Of a DNA stretch of 47,658 bases, positions 32,555-40,732 are shown one piece after another. Made by a program: the position numbers and the translations under genes. Under the pieces are notes generated by a model. That model did no database searches. It had not been told where the DNA came from and saw only the letters and a list, made by a program, of their open reading frames with translations. Within the stretch, counting starts at the first letter, position 1. Each line of letters opens with the position of its first letter. Source of the stretch: Clostridia bacterium (lineage in GTDB: Bacteria > Bacillota > Clostridia > Oscillospirales > CAG-272); NCBI GenBank assembly GCA_017631085.1, contig JAGBTY010000051.1:1-47658 (forward strand), written 5' to 3'.

Positions 32555-33846
32555 AAGAGGAAAAGTTGAACTACGAAGAATCACTGGAATATATACACTC
32601 AATAAGCTGGACCTTTTGCAAGCCGGGGCTTGAACGTATCTCGGAGCTTTGCGAAAAGATGGGGAATCCGCAAAACAGTCTTAAATTTATTCACGTTGCA
32701 GGTACTAACGGAAAGGGTTCGTTCTGCTCTATGCTCGATTCTGTCCTCAGAAAAGCGGGATTTCGCGTGGGACTTTATACATCTCCCTATATTCGCTTTT
32801 TTAACGAGAGAATGTGTATTGACGGAAAGCCTATCAGTGATGAGGAGCTTGCAGATATAACCTCATACGTTCGTCCCTTTGCCGACGCAATGGCTGATAA
32901 GCCCACCGAATTTGAGCTTATAACCGCTATTGCCTTTGAATATTTTGGTAGACACTCCTGCGACGTGGTTATTCTTGAAGCAGGAATGGGAGGTCGACTT
33001 GATTCGACCAATATAATAAATACTCCTATCTTGTCCGTAATAACGGGTATAGCTCTCGACCACGTTGCATTTCTTGGAGATACGGTAGAGAAGATAGCCG
33101 CAGAGAAGGCGGGAATTATCAAAAAAGGTATTCCCGTGCTTTACGGAGGGGAGGATAAGTCCGCCCAAAATGTCATAAGGGATACCGCTGCCCAGCGGAG
33201 CTCTGAATTTGTATTTGTAAATTATGAAAATCTACACGTAAAGTCGGCAACCCTTGACGGCTCTGTCTTTGATTTCGAAGAGCACAAGGATATGAAAATA
33301 AAGCTTCTCGGAACTTATCAACCGAGAAACGCGTCGGTCGTTTTGAAATGCGTTGACATTCTTCGTGTTCTTGGCTATAATATATCCGATAAAGCCTTGG
33401 GTGAAGGACTATATGATGCCGAATGGAGAGGAAGGTTTGAGATAATAGACCGCTCGCCACTTATCATATTTGACGGAGCTCACAATCCCCAAGGAATATG
33501 CTCGGCGGTTGAGAGTATAAAGAAATATTTTGGCAACCAAAAAATATACGTGCTCACTGGAGTGCTTAAGGATAAGGATTACTCCTATATCGCAAAAACC
33601 ATATCCGAGGTAGCAGAGAAGGCATTTACCATAACCCCTGACAATCCAAGAGCACTCGGCGGTGACGAATATGCAGAGGTACTTAAGAGCAATGGAGTGA
33701 GTGCTGTGGCATTTGAGTCTTTAAAAAAGGCTTTTTATACGGCAAGAGAAGAAGCGCTCGCGGCGAATGTTCCTCTTGTATGCATGGGCTCGCTATATAT
33801 TTATTCGGAACTTATTCCCCTTGTAGAAAAAGACTTGACAGATTAA
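32551..33846 (+). CDS. folC: Folylpolyglutamate synthase / dihydrofolate synthase
   Basis: FolC adds glutamate to folates so they are kept in the cell and used by folate enzymes. The 431-residue sequence has the P-loop HVAGTNGKGS, LYTSPYIRFFNERM, the Mg-binding EAGMGGRLDSTN, the ALDHVAFLGDT motif and FDGAHNPQG in the C-terminal Mur-ligase-like half. The start is GTG at 32551, overlapping the folT stop (GTGA), so translation is probably coupled. Import by FolT and retention by FolC are thus controlled together by the riboswitch. Confidence 0.95.
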   Translation: MKEEKLNYEESLEYIHSISWTFCKPGLERISELCEKMGNPQNSLKFIHVAGTNGKGSFCSMLDSVLRKAGFRVGLYTSPYIRFFNERMCIDGKPISDEELADITSYVRPFADAMADKPTEFELITAIAFEYFGRHSCDVVILEAGMGGRLDSTNIINTPILSVITGIALDHVAFLGDTVEKIAAEKAGIIKKGIPVLYGGEDKSAQNVIRDTAAQRSSEFVFVNYENLHVKSATLDGSVFDFEEHKDMKIKLLGTYQPRNASVVLKCVDILRVLGYNISDKALGEGLYDAEWRGRFEIIDRSPLIIFDGAHNPQGICSAVESIKKYFGNQKIYVLTGVLKDKDYSYIAKTISEVAEKAFTITPDNPRALGGDEYAEVLKSNGVSAVAFESLKKAFYTAREEALAANVPLVCMGSLYIYSELIPLVEKDLTD

Positions 33847-33863
33847 ATAAAAAAAGGTATAAT
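33835..33863 (+). promoter_or_regulatory. Promoter of queT, inside the end of folC
   Basis: Perfect TTGACA at 33835-33840 encodes part of the last folC codons; after 17 bp comes TATAAT at 33858-33863. The start point would be close to 33870, right at the beginning of the preQ1 riboswitch. Confidence 0.86.
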
Positions 33864-33869
33864 AATCAA

Positions 33870-33911
33870 CGTGAGTTCGAAACCATCCTCACGTAAAACA
33901 AAACTAAGGAG
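33870..33911 (+). ncRNA. PreQ1-I riboswitch
   Basis: A short aptamer with stem CGTGAG/CTCACG, loop TTCGAAACCATC, then an A-rich tail TAAAACAAAACTAAGGAG that would fold back to form the pseudoknot. The tail ends in the AAGGAG ribosome binding site of queT, so ligand binding would hide it. Size, A-rich tail and the gene served all match class I preQ1 riboswitches. Confidence 0.85.
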
Positions 33912-33923
33912 AATTTAATAATC

Positions 33924-34418
33924 ATGAAAAACACTACCCGTCAAAAAACGCTGTACATTTGTTATGCGGCAATAATCGCCGCGTGTTACGTCCTCTTGAC
34001 CTATCTATCAAGGATTTTCGGACTTGATTCGGGAATGATACAGTTAAGACTTTCGGAAATGCTCTGTATACTGCCGATGTTCACCACGGCGGCAATACCT
34101 GGTGTAACGCTTGGGTGTTTTTTGGCAAATCTACTTACGGCGGCAGCTCCTCTTGATATTATGGTAGGACCTATCGCCACTTTTATCGGAGCTTTGGGAA
34201 CCTATTTCTTGAGAAGATTCAGATGGATAGCACCATTGCCTCCCATAATTTCAAACGCATTGATAATTCCATTTGTGTTGGCTTACGGATATGACGTTAC
34301 CGAAGCAATACCGTTTATGATGTTGACGGTCGGACTTGGTGAAGTGCTTTCCATATACGGCGTGGGAAATCTTTTTTACATGGCAGTTAAGAAGAATGAG
34401 AAGCATTTATTCAAATAA
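33924..34418 (+). CDS. queT: QueT, queuosine precursor ECF transporter S component
   Basis: A 164-residue membrane protein of the QueT family, thought to bind preQ1 or another queuosine precursor and to work with the ECF module. It shows IQLRLSEMLCILPMFTTAAIPGVTLGCFLANLL, the family hallmark, then LDIMVGPIATFIGALGTYFLRR and an internal PPIISNALIIPFVLAY. Six hydrophobic segments are seen. The preQ1-I riboswitch in front confirms the ligand class. No que biosynthesis genes are in the window, consistent with salvage. Confidence 0.93.
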   Translation: MKNTTRQKTLYICYAAIIAACYVLLTYLSRIFGLDSGMIQLRLSEMLCILPMFTTAAIPGVTLGCFLANLLTAAAPLDIMVGPIATFIGALGTYFLRRFRWIAPLPPIISNALIIPFVLAYGYDVTEAIPFMMLTVGLGEVLSIYGVGNLFYMAVKKNEKHLFK

Positions 34419-34452
34419 AGAGGAGAGCGATCTTGCTCTCCTCTTTATTTGC
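34413..34452. terminator. Bidirectional intrinsic terminator
   Basis: A perfect 16-bp stem, AAATAAAGAGGAGAGC (34413-34428) with its complement at 34435-34450, loop GATCTT, T-tract on both strands. It overlaps the last codons of queT and faces the end of hom. Confidence 0.94.
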
Positions 34453-34459
34453 TTTTTTA

Positions 34460-35659
34460 TTAAAGGACTCTGTAAACACAAACGAGCTTGTCACCGTACT
34501 GCGTTTTGAGTGTCTTAACTTCGGTCTCGGTCATTTCGCTCTCTGTAACTGCGGCAGAGAGATCATCGTTGTTGCAGAATTTTGCAGCTTTGAACCCACA
34601 GGGAAGTGACTTACCCTTGAAGATAAACATTCTGCGGCAGGAATATTCGTCCATGGGAAGCATATCCTCTGCATCTGCCGCGGTCCATGTGTAGTTTTTA
34701 GCATCTTTGTCCATATTCTCGATAATATCGATGATATCGGCAACAACTGCACTTGCGGTTGGGAGCTTACCCGCGCCAGGACCGTAGAACATAACGTCTC
34801 CTACCATATTAGCGCCTATGAGTATTCCATTGAAAACTCCGTCGATGCTTGAAAGAGGATTTGCGAGGGGAACCATACGGGGTGACACAAAGGCAATGAA
34901 CTTGCCGTCGCGTATCTCCGCGTGACCTATAAGCTTTATGGTATATCCAAGAGACTGTGCAAACTCAGTATCTTCAGAGGTTATAGCCGTAATACCCTCG
35001 GTGTGTATCGTCTTGGGATCAGCAAGTTTACCTGAAGCGAGGGCGGCAAGAATTGTTATTTTTCTTGCAGCATCTATGCCGTCAACGTCTGCGGATGGAT
35101 TTGCCTCGGCATATCCAAGCTTCTGCGCTTCTGAGAGAGCATCGGAAAAGGTTGCTCCGCTGTCTCTCATGGAGGTGAGAATATAGTTGGTAGTACCGTT
35201 AAGGATACCGTCTATCTTGTTTATCTTATTGGACTTAAGGTCGTTAGTCATTGGACGGATAACCGGGATACCTCCACCGACACTTGCTTCAAAGAGGTAT
35301 CTTACACCGTTTTTTGCGGCGAGAGCGCAAAGCTCAACACCAAAGGTCGAAACGACCTCCTTATTTGAGGTAACTACACTTTTACCTGCTTCGAGACACG
35401 CCTTTGTAAAATCGTACGCGGGGTGTGAGCCGCCCATCATTTCAGCGACGACCGTGACCTCGGGGTCGTTAAGTATGATGTTAAAATCGTGTACCACCTT
35501 TGATGCAAAGGGGGAGTCGGGGAAATCACGAAGGTCAAGGATATACTTTATGTTATATTCGCAACCGAGTCGCTCTTCGATTATGCTTTTGTTTTCCGTA
35601 AGGACCTCGGCAGTACCGCTTCCGACTATGCCGAAGCCAAGAATAGCTATGTTTATCAT
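34460..35659 (-). CDS. hom: Homoserine dehydrogenase
   Basis: It reduces aspartate-semialdehyde to homoserine, the branch point to threonine and methionine. The 399-residue protein has the NAD(P)-binding GFGIVGSGTAEVL at the N-terminus, SVVTSNKEVVS, the substrate region EASVGGGIPVIRPM, GILNGTTNYILTSM and the catalytic DVDGIDAARKI. The C-terminal part after about residue 330 is shorter than in the 430-residue enzymes and only a partial ACT-like regulatory region can be present. GAAAGG lies 12 nt upstream of the ATG. Single-gene unit, divergent from a DUF4364 gene. Confidence 0.95.
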   Translation of the reverse strand: MINIAILGFGIVGSGTAEVLTENKSIIEERLGCEYNIKYILDLRDFPDSPFASKVVHDFNIILNDPEVTVVAEMMGGSHPAYDFTKACLEAGKSVVTSNKEVVSTFGVELCALAAKNGVRYLFEASVGGGIPVIRPMTNDLKSNKINKIDGILNGTTNYILTSMRDSGATFSDALSEAQKLGYAEANPSADVDGIDAARKITILAALASGKLADPKTIHTEGITAITSEDTEFAQSLGYTIKLIGHAEIRDGKFIAFVSPRMVPLANPLSSIDGVFNGILIGANMVGDVMFYGPGAGKLPTASAVVADIIDIIENMDKDAKNYTWTAADAEDMLPMDEYSCRRMFIFKGKSLPCGFKAAKFCNNDDLSAAVTESEMTETEVKTLKTQYGDKLVCVYRVL

Positions 35660-35715
35660 GTCAAAATCAAACCTTTCGTTCAGGGTTATTTACGATGGAA
35701 AAAATCCTATAATAT

Positions 35716-35744
35716 ATAATACCACATTTTTTCGGAAAATGCAA
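35716..35744 (-). promoter_or_regulatory. Promoter of hom
   Basis: On the minus strand TTGCAT (35744-35739), 17-bp spacer, TATTAT (35721-35716). The boxes are weaker than elsewhere in the window. Confidence 0.5.
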
Positions 35745-35751
35745 ATAATTA

Positions 35752-35780
35752 TTGAAAAAAAATAAAAAATATGGTAAAAT
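35752..35780 (+). promoter_or_regulatory. Promoter of the DUF4364 gene
   Basis: TTGAAA at 35752-35757, 17-bp spacer, TAAAAT at 35775-35780. Confidence 0.7.
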
Positions 35781-35813
35781 ATTTTTGTAGAACAACTTTT
35801 TCGGAGGAAAAGC

Positions 35814-36359
35814 ATGGGAGCTTTAATAAGAGATAAGGTAAAAGTTAAGATATTTGTGTTGTATCTTATGGAAAATATAAAATATCCTTTGGATTTTATA
35901 ACTATAAACGATATCGTTATGCAGACAGACTACGTAATGTATCTGGATTTTGCCGAAGCCTTCAATGAAATGCTTGACGCGGTACTTATAGAAAAGAGCG
36001 AAGAAGGCGGAGTAGACTATTATTTTGCTACCGAGAAGGGAAGATGTGTTGCCGCGGAGCTTAAGAGTGAGGTAAAGGAAGGACTTTTAGATAAGGCACT
36101 CGAAGCAGGTCTTAAATACTTGAGCTTCAAAAAAAGAGGGATAACCGTCAGATGCTCGGTTGAGAAAAATCACGACGGAACCTATCAGGTCGTATGTTCC
36201 TTTACCGAGAATAAGAATACTATCTTTACCCAGTCTCTTACGGTGGACAGCCTTGAGAGAGCAAGAAAAATGCAGGAAAATTTTTACGAAAGACCTGAAA
36301 CGGTATATAAGGGTGTTTTAGCTCTTATGTCGGGAAATGTGAACTATTTATTTGCATGA
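35814..36359 (+). CDS. DUF4364 family protein (winged-helix)
   Basis: A 181-residue protein of the clostridial DUF4364 family. The first 85 residues read as a winged helix-turn-helix: KIFVLYLMENIKYPLDFITINDIVMQTDYVMYLDFAEAFNEMLDAVLIEKSEEGGVDYYFATEKGR. The rest is a beta-rich region (VRCSVEKNHDGTYQVVCSFTENKNTIFTQSLTVDS) that may bind a partner. A DNA-binding regulator is likely, targets unknown. GGAGG is 7 nt before the ATG. It lies upstream of a sigma factor gene, separated by that gene's own promoter. Confidence 0.82.
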   Translation: MGALIRDKVKVKIFVLYLMENIKYPLDFITINDIVMQTDYVMYLDFAEAFNEMLDAVLIEKSEEGGVDYYFATEKGRCVAAELKSEVKEGLLDKALEAGLKYLSFKKRGITVRCSVEKNHDGTYQVVCSFTENKNTIFTQSLTVDSLERARKMQENFYERPETVYKGVLALMSGNVNYLFA

Positions 36360-36466
36360 TACACCCCGTATGTTAAATGACACAAAAAGCGCGTCGCATC
36401 TTGTGCGAAAATGACGAAATAAGGAGTTTTTTATCAAAAATAAATAAAAATATTTCAAAAAAGCCC

Positions 36467-36494
36467 TTGACATTATACAATTTCATGATATAAT
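36467..36494 (+). promoter_or_regulatory. Promoter of the sigma factor gene
   Basis: Perfect TTGACA at 36467-36472, 16-bp spacer ending in TGA, perfect TATAAT at 36489-36494. Confidence 0.85.
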
Positions 36495-36548
36495 TAAAGA
36501 AAGTGCGGATAGTATGCCAATTTATACTCATTTCCGCTCGGAGAAAAA

Positions 36549-37160
36549 ATGAATCTCGAAAAAAACAAAACAGAGGTTAGGGAATTAATATTAAAGACTC
36601 GGCAGGGAGATCAGGGAGGACAGGAAAGCTTTAATGAGCTCCTTCGCAGATATATGCCGCTTATTGAATCCCTAGTGTCAAAGTTCGGTGCCGACGAGCT
36701 GCTTATGTCTCAGATAGACGACGTAAGGCAGGAGGCAATGCTTGCCTTTTACAATACGGTGCTTGAATATGACATGGAGCAAAACGAAGTAGAATTTGGT
36801 CTTTATGCGAAGATGTGGATAACCTTCAGTCTTCGAACTCTCAGAGAAAAGCAGAAAAAAAGACAACCTGAGCTTTTGCTTGATACGGTCAGCAATGATT
36901 ACTATGTTTGTGATTCCGAAGATCCTACGGGAAAGATACTTGAAGAAGAAAGAATCAATGCTCTGTATAAAATAATCAGAAGTAGCCTATCGGATTTTGA
37001 GTTTGAAGTGTGGCAGTTATATATGTCTGGCAGAAGTGCCAAACAAATAAGTGCGCTCGTCGGCAAAGACGTAAGGTCGGTAAATAATACTATTTATAGA
37101 GCGAGAAAGAAACTCAGAGAAGATTGTTCGGGTATTGTTTCCCAAAATAAAAAAGAATGA
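36549..37160 (+). CDS. Sigma-70 family RNA polymerase sigma factor (SigH-like)
   Basis: A 203-residue sigma factor with only regions 2 and 4. Region 2 spans about residues 28-105 (FNELLRRYMPLIESLVSKFG, DVRQEAMLAFYNTVLEYD, GLYAKMWITFSLRTLREKQKKR). Region 4 spans about 140-195 (LSDFEFEVWQLYMSGRSAKQISALVGKDVRSVNNTIYRARKKLRE) and holds the -35-reading helix-turn-helix. Size and region 2 wording resemble the Spo0H/SigH group rather than ECF factors, but the assignment is tentative. No anti-sigma gene is adjacent. CGGAG lies 5 nt upstream. Confidence 0.85.
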   Translation: MNLEKNKTEVRELILKTRQGDQGGQESFNELLRRYMPLIESLVSKFGADELLMSQIDDVRQEAMLAFYNTVLEYDMEQNEVEFGLYAKMWITFSLRTLREKQKKRQPELLLDTVSNDYYVCDSEDPTGKILEEERINALYKIIRSSLSDFEFEVWQLYMSGRSAKQISALVGKDVRSVNNTIYRARKKLREDCSGIVSQNKKE

Positions 37161-37186
37161 TTCGGGGCTTTTCCCGATCATATAGA

Positions 37187-37223
37187 TTATCCTCCGCAGG
37201 CACGTCCATACTGCGTCGGATAA
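37187..37223 (+). other. Two-part hairpin upstream of the zinc-ribbon gene
   Basis: TTATCC (37187-37192) pairs with GGATAA (37218-37223) and CGCAG (37195-37199) with CTGCG (37211-37215), separated by a symmetric 2x2 TC/TC internal loop and closed by an 11-nt loop. There is no T-tract after it, so it is not a typical terminator. It lies 38 nt before the next start codon. Confidence 0.45.
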
Positions 37224-37260
37224 CAAAAATCAATTCCATTTTACAAAGCGAGGTAAAATC

Positions 37261-37575
37261 ATGAACGAAGAAGTAAAAGCCGTTGTAGAAAATGAGGAGT
37301 TTGTTGACGAAACTCTTGTATGTAAGGAGTGCGGAAACGAATTCGTATTTACTGCCGGAGAGCAGCAATTCTACAAGGAAAAGGGCTTTATGAACAAGCC
37401 TAAGAGCTGCAAAGCTTGCCGCGATGCAAAGAAGAATGCAGGAAGAGCTCCCCGTGAGTACTTCGAGACAACTTGTGCAAAGTGTGGCGGAGTTGCAAAG
37501 GTTATCTTCCAGCCTTCGAATGACAGACCTGTATACTGCAGTGCATGCTTCGAAGAAATGAAGAATGCTCAGTAA
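37261..37575 (+). CDS. Zinc-ribbon domain protein
   Basis: A 104-residue protein with four CxxC pairs. The first two (CKEC near 21-24 and CKAC near 50-53) flank NEFVFTAGEQQFYKEKGFMNKPKSC, the layout of the probable zinc-ribbon family found in many bacteria. The second two (CAKC near 72-75 and CSAC near 93-96) form another likely zinc site. The N-terminus is acidic and disordered. Such proteins may bind RNA or ribosomes, but no function is established. GCGAGG lies upstream of the ATG. Confidence 0.82.
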   Translation: MNEEVKAVVENEEFVDETLVCKECGNEFVFTAGEQQFYKEKGFMNKPKSCKACRDAKKNAGRAPREYFETTCAKCGGVAKVIFQPSNDRPVYCSACFEEMKNAQ

Positions 37576-37637
37576 TTCAAGATATAATATTAAAATTACT
37601 TAAGATTAGATATTAAATTATTGATATAAATTGGGCG

Positions 37638-37663
37638 AAGGGACGTGCTTTGCATCGTCCCTT
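37638..37663. other. Hairpin after the zinc-ribbon gene
   Basis: AAGGGACG (37638-37645) pairs with CGTCCCTT (37656-37663). It has no T-tract, but a true terminator follows a few bases later. Confidence 0.5.
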
Positions 37664-37668
37664 ACAAC

Positions 37669-37706
37669 AAAAAAGTCGGAGGCGATGGACACCTCCGACT
37701 TTTTAA
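37669..37706 (+). terminator. Intrinsic terminator of the sigma/zinc-ribbon region
   Basis: AAAAGTCGGAGG (37671-37682) pairs with CCTCCGACTTTT (37692-37703), followed by T. Confidence 0.88.
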
Positions 37707-37718
37707 AATGCAAAAAAT

Positions 37719-37742
37719 ATCCCGAACATTTCTGTTCGGGAT
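37719..37742 (-). terminator. Intrinsic terminator of ackA
   Basis: A perfect 10-bp stem ATCCCGAACA/TGTTCGGGAT with a 4-nt loop; on the minus strand it is followed by ATTTTTTG. It lies 17 bp past the ackA stop. Confidence 0.88.
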
Positions 37743-37758
37743 AAATAAATATTTTTAA

Positions 37759-38985
37759 TTAGAGAGCAGAAACTATTGCTGCTGTATCCTGTGCGATAAC
37801 GAGCTCCTCGTTGGTGGGGATAACGTAGACCGCAACCTTGGAGGTTTCCTTTGAAAGCTTTACAGCTTCGGAGGGATGGTTTGCAGCTGCGTTTGCTGCC
37901 TTATCAAACTCAACTCCGAAGAATTCCATATCCTCGCAAACGATCTCGCGGAGGTGAGGATTGTTTTCGCCGATACCTGCTGTGAATACAATTGCATCAA
38001 GACCGTTCATTGCTGCTGTGTAAGCTCCGATGAATTTCTTGATCTGGTGCTTAAGAATATTTACTGCAAGGTTTGCACGCTCGAAGTTGGGGTTGGATTC
38101 ACCTTCTTCAATGACGGATTCAAGGTCACGGGAGTCGGAAGAGAATCCCGAAATTCCGATAAAGCCTGACTTCTTGTTCATTACGTCGTTAACCTGTGCG
38201 GGAGAAAGGTTTTCCTTTTCCATTATGAAGGGAACGATAGCAGGGTCGATGTCTCCGCAACGTGTACCCATCTCGATTCCTGCGAGAGGAGTAAAGCCCA
38301 TAGAGGTGTCTACTACCTTTCCGCCCTTAACGGCTGAGATAGAAGAACCGTTACCGATATGGCAGGTTACTATCTTTGTTTCCTCGACAGGCTTATTAAG
38401 AAGCTTTGCCATTTCTGCACTTACATATCTGTGAGATGTTCCGTGCATACCGAAGCGGCGAATGCCGTACTTCTCGTAGTACTCGTAGGGAAGAGCGTAC
38501 ATATAAGCTTCGGGAGCCATTGTCTGATGGAAAGCTGTGTCAAATACAAGTACCTGGGGAGTATCGGGCATTGCCTCAAGGCAACCCTTGATACCCATTA
38601 TATGAGCAACGGTATGAAGAGGAGCGAAATCCTTGCAAAGCTCAAGCTTTGCGAGAACGTCTTCTGTCATAAGAATGGATTTTGAGAAGTATGTTCCGCC
38701 GTGGACTACACGGTGTCCGATCGCTTCGATCTCGCTCATGCTCGAAATGCAACCTACTTCGGCATCTGTGAGGTGTTTAACGACCAACTTCATGGCGTCT
38801 GCGTGATCCTTCATGGGAGATTCGACCTTGACCTTAAGCCCCTTAACGAGCTGCTTGTGCTCAATGAGAGAGCCTTGTCCGCCTATTCTTTCGCAAATAC
38901 CCTTTGCGTAAGCGATCCCGCTGACAGAGTCAATGAACTGGTACTTAAGGGAACTTGAACCTGCGTTAACTACAAGAATTTTCAT
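37759..38985 (-). CDS. ackA: Acetate kinase
   Basis: It interconverts acetate plus ATP with acetyl phosphate plus ADP; in fermenters it makes ATP. The 408-residue protein has VNAGSSSLKYQF at the start, HRVVHGG, the second signature FGMHGTSHRYVS, HIGNGSSISAVKGG, and FTAGIGENNPHLRE near the C-terminus, all normal for the family. GGAGG lies 12 nt before the ATG. A phosphotransacetylase gene is not adjacent. It is divergent from tmcAL, whose product also consumes acetate and ATP. Confidence 0.96.
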   Translation of the reverse strand: MKILVVNAGSSSLKYQFIDSVSGIAYAKGICERIGGQGSLIEHKQLVKGLKVKVESPMKDHADAMKLVVKHLTDAEVGCISSMSEIEAIGHRVVHGGTYFSKSILMTEDVLAKLELCKDFAPLHTVAHIMGIKGCLEAMPDTPQVLVFDTAFHQTMAPEAYMYALPYEYYEKYGIRRFGMHGTSHRYVSAEMAKLLNKPVEETKIVTCHIGNGSSISAVKGGKVVDTSMGFTPLAGIEMGTRCGDIDPAIVPFIMEKENLSPAQVNDVMNKKSGFIGISGFSSDSRDLESVIEEGESNPNFERANLAVNILKHQIKKFIGAYTAAMNGLDAIVFTAGIGENNPHLREIVCEDMEFFGVEFDKAANAAANHPSEAVKLSKETSKVAVYVIPTNEELVIAQDTAAIVSAL

Positions 38986-39024
38986 TTTTGTAAATGTCCT
39001 CCAAAAAATTTATTATACTTTGTT

Positions 39025-39053
39025 ATTATACTACATTTAATGCATTATTTCAA
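39025..39053 (-). promoter_or_regulatory. Sigma-A promoter of ackA
   Basis: On the minus strand TTGAAA (39053-39048), 17-bp spacer, TATAAT (39030-39025). Confidence 0.8.
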
Positions 39054-39108
39054 TAGAGTTCATAATATTTTAAAAAATATAAAACAATTTTTTCAAAGGG
39101 GAAGAAAA

Positions 39109-40275
39109 ATGTCTGATTTTGGAATCGTTTGTGAATTTAATCCTTTTCATAACGGTCATAAATATTTATTTCAAAAAGCGAGAGAAATGGGCGCCGAAAG
39201 GATCGTCTGTGTAATGAGCGGAAACGCGGTACAGCGTGGAGAGTTGGCTTTGACTGATAAATATGAAAGAGCCGAGATGGCGATAATGTGCGGCGCTGAT
39301 CTTGTGATAGAGCTTCCGTATCCTTGGTGCGCTGCAAGTGCCGAATTTTTTGGAAAAGCCTCGGTACGCGGACTTTCCTCACTTTGTACCGATATTATTT
39401 TTGGATCGGAGATCGGAAACATCGGGGTGCTTGAGCAAGCGGCTATTCTTTGTGAAAGTCAGGAGTTCAAAGAAAAATATTCATATCGTCTTGAAAAGGG
39501 TGAGGGAGCAGCCGCTGCTTATATAGCTCTTCTTGACGAGAACGGATTTGGAGGAATGTCGTCCAACGATCTTTTAGGCATATCCTATATAAGAGCCCTA
39601 ATGTCTTACGGCGTGAATATTAAATGTCATGCGATAAAGAGAGCGGGGGCGACTATAAACGAAAAAGAAATAATAGACGGTGAGCTTCAGTCTGCCACTG
39701 CGATACGCAGACGTATCACAGAAGGAAATTTTGACGGATTAGATAAATACGTACCCGATTCGGTGCTTGAAAAAATAACAGAATTGAGTGAGGGTGGCAG
39801 ACTTACCGATATATCGTATATAGACAGAGCGGTGGTAGCTTATTTGCGTCAATTATCGGCAGCCGACGTATCTGAGCTTTTTGAATGTGGTGGTGGCGTT
39901 GGAAACAGGATATGCTCGGTGGCTAACGAATGCTGTACGTATTCGGAGCTTATCGAAAAGCTTAAAACACAAAGATATACCGACGCAAAGCTCAGGCGAG
40001 CAGTTCTTTATGCTATCACTGGTGTCAGAGAAGAAGACGTAAAGGCAGAGCCCGAATATTTTCTTTTGCTTGGCGCTAATGAAAGGGGCAGAGAGCTTCT
40101 CTCCGAAAAGAGACGTTCGTGTGGGATAAATATTATTACAAAGCCTTCAGACGCGCCGAGAGAGAGCCGTCAGTATATTGTGGGCAGAGCGCTTGAGGCT
40201 TGGTTTACACTTGCAAGGGCAAGTGCGGAGAGTACAGATATAGGACTTAAAAGAGGGGCGTATATAGAAAAATAA
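39109..40275 (+). CDS. tmcAL: tRNA(Met) cytidine acetate ligase (TmcAL, YlbM)
   Basis: TmcAL acetylates the wobble cytidine of elongator tRNA-Met (ac4C34) using acetate and ATP through an acetyl-AMP intermediate. The 388-residue protein has the nucleotidyltransferase start FGIVCEFNPFHNGHKYLFQKAREMG with HxGH, followed by VMSGNAVQRGELALTDKYERAEMAIMCGADLVIELPYPWCAASAEFF and the GISYIRAL segment. The ATG at 39109 follows AAGGGG at about 7 nt; the longest frame adds 23 unsupported residues. No clear promoter was found in the AT-rich region shared with ackA. Confidence 0.93.
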   Translation: MSDFGIVCEFNPFHNGHKYLFQKAREMGAERIVCVMSGNAVQRGELALTDKYERAEMAIMCGADLVIELPYPWCAASAEFFGKASVRGLSSLCTDIIFGSEIGNIGVLEQAAILCESQEFKEKYSYRLEKGEGAAAAYIALLDENGFGGMSSNDLLGISYIRALMSYGVNIKCHAIKRAGATINEKEIIDGELQSATAIRRRITEGNFDGLDKYVPDSVLEKITELSEGGRLTDISYIDRAVVAYLRQLSAADVSELFECGGGVGNRICSVANECCTYSELIEKLKTQRYTDAKLRRAVLYAITGVREEDVKAEPEYFLLLGANERGRELLSEKRRSCGINIITKPSDAPRESRQYIVGRALEAWFTLARASAESTDIGLKRGAYIEK

Positions 40276-40283
40276 AAAATATA

Positions 40284-40312
40284 TTGACTTTTCTTTCTGA
40301 AAGTGTTATAAT
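40284..40312 (+). promoter_or_regulatory. Promoter of the 98-residue orphan gene
   Basis: TTGACT at 40284-40289, 17-bp spacer, perfect TATAAT at 40307-40312, just past the tmcAL stop. Confidence 0.8.
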
Positions 40313-40347
40313 TATAAAGATATTAAGATTAACGGAGGAGCAATACC

Positions 40348-40644
40348 ATGGCTGAAGAAAAAAGAGAAAAGGTAAGTGGAAAGTATCTTGAGTACAAGGG
40401 AAAGCCACTCGTCAGAGAAGGAAATACCATTTGCTACGGCGATATGGAAGATAAATGCATACTTCTCCTTGAGATCATGTCATACAAAAAGACCGAAAAC
40501 GGAGAGATGCCCGATAAAATACTCATTCAGGTAGTCGATCCCAAAGATCCCAACAAGATTTTGAGACAGGGATCAAAGGAAGGACTTTATGAGGCGACAA
40601 ATCTCGGACTTGTTTGGTACGAGCACGAGATGAAAAAGCAGTGA
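40348..40644 (+). CDS. Uncharacterised small protein
   Basis: A 98-residue soluble protein not recognised. It is rich in Lys and Glu, with a likely mixed alpha/beta core: KYLEYKGKPLVREGNTICYGDMEDKCILLLEIMSYKKTENGEMPDKILIQVVDP. The pattern suggests three or four beta strands and a C-terminal helix. No cysteine pair, membrane helix or signal is seen. It has a strong promoter, a good binding site (GGAGG 10 nt upstream) and its own terminator, so it is very likely a real, well-expressed single gene. Confidence 0.75.
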   Translation: MAEEKREKVSGKYLEYKGKPLVREGNTICYGDMEDKCILLLEIMSYKKTENGEMPDKILIQVVDPKDPNKILRQGSKEGLYEATNLGLVWYEHEMKKQ

Positions 40645-40681
40645 GAGCCCTCATATTTGGCAAGAGCAAAAAATAAGAAAT

Positions 40682-40715
40682 AAAAACCGAAGTGATTTTT
40701 CACTTCGGTTTTTTG
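40682..40715. terminator. Bidirectional intrinsic terminator
   Basis: AAAAACCGAAGTG (40682-40694) pairs with CACTTCGGTTTTT (40701-40713), loop ATTTTT, with a T-tract after the stem. Confidence 0.92.
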
Positions 40716-40732
40716 TTATGTTATGTAATTTC

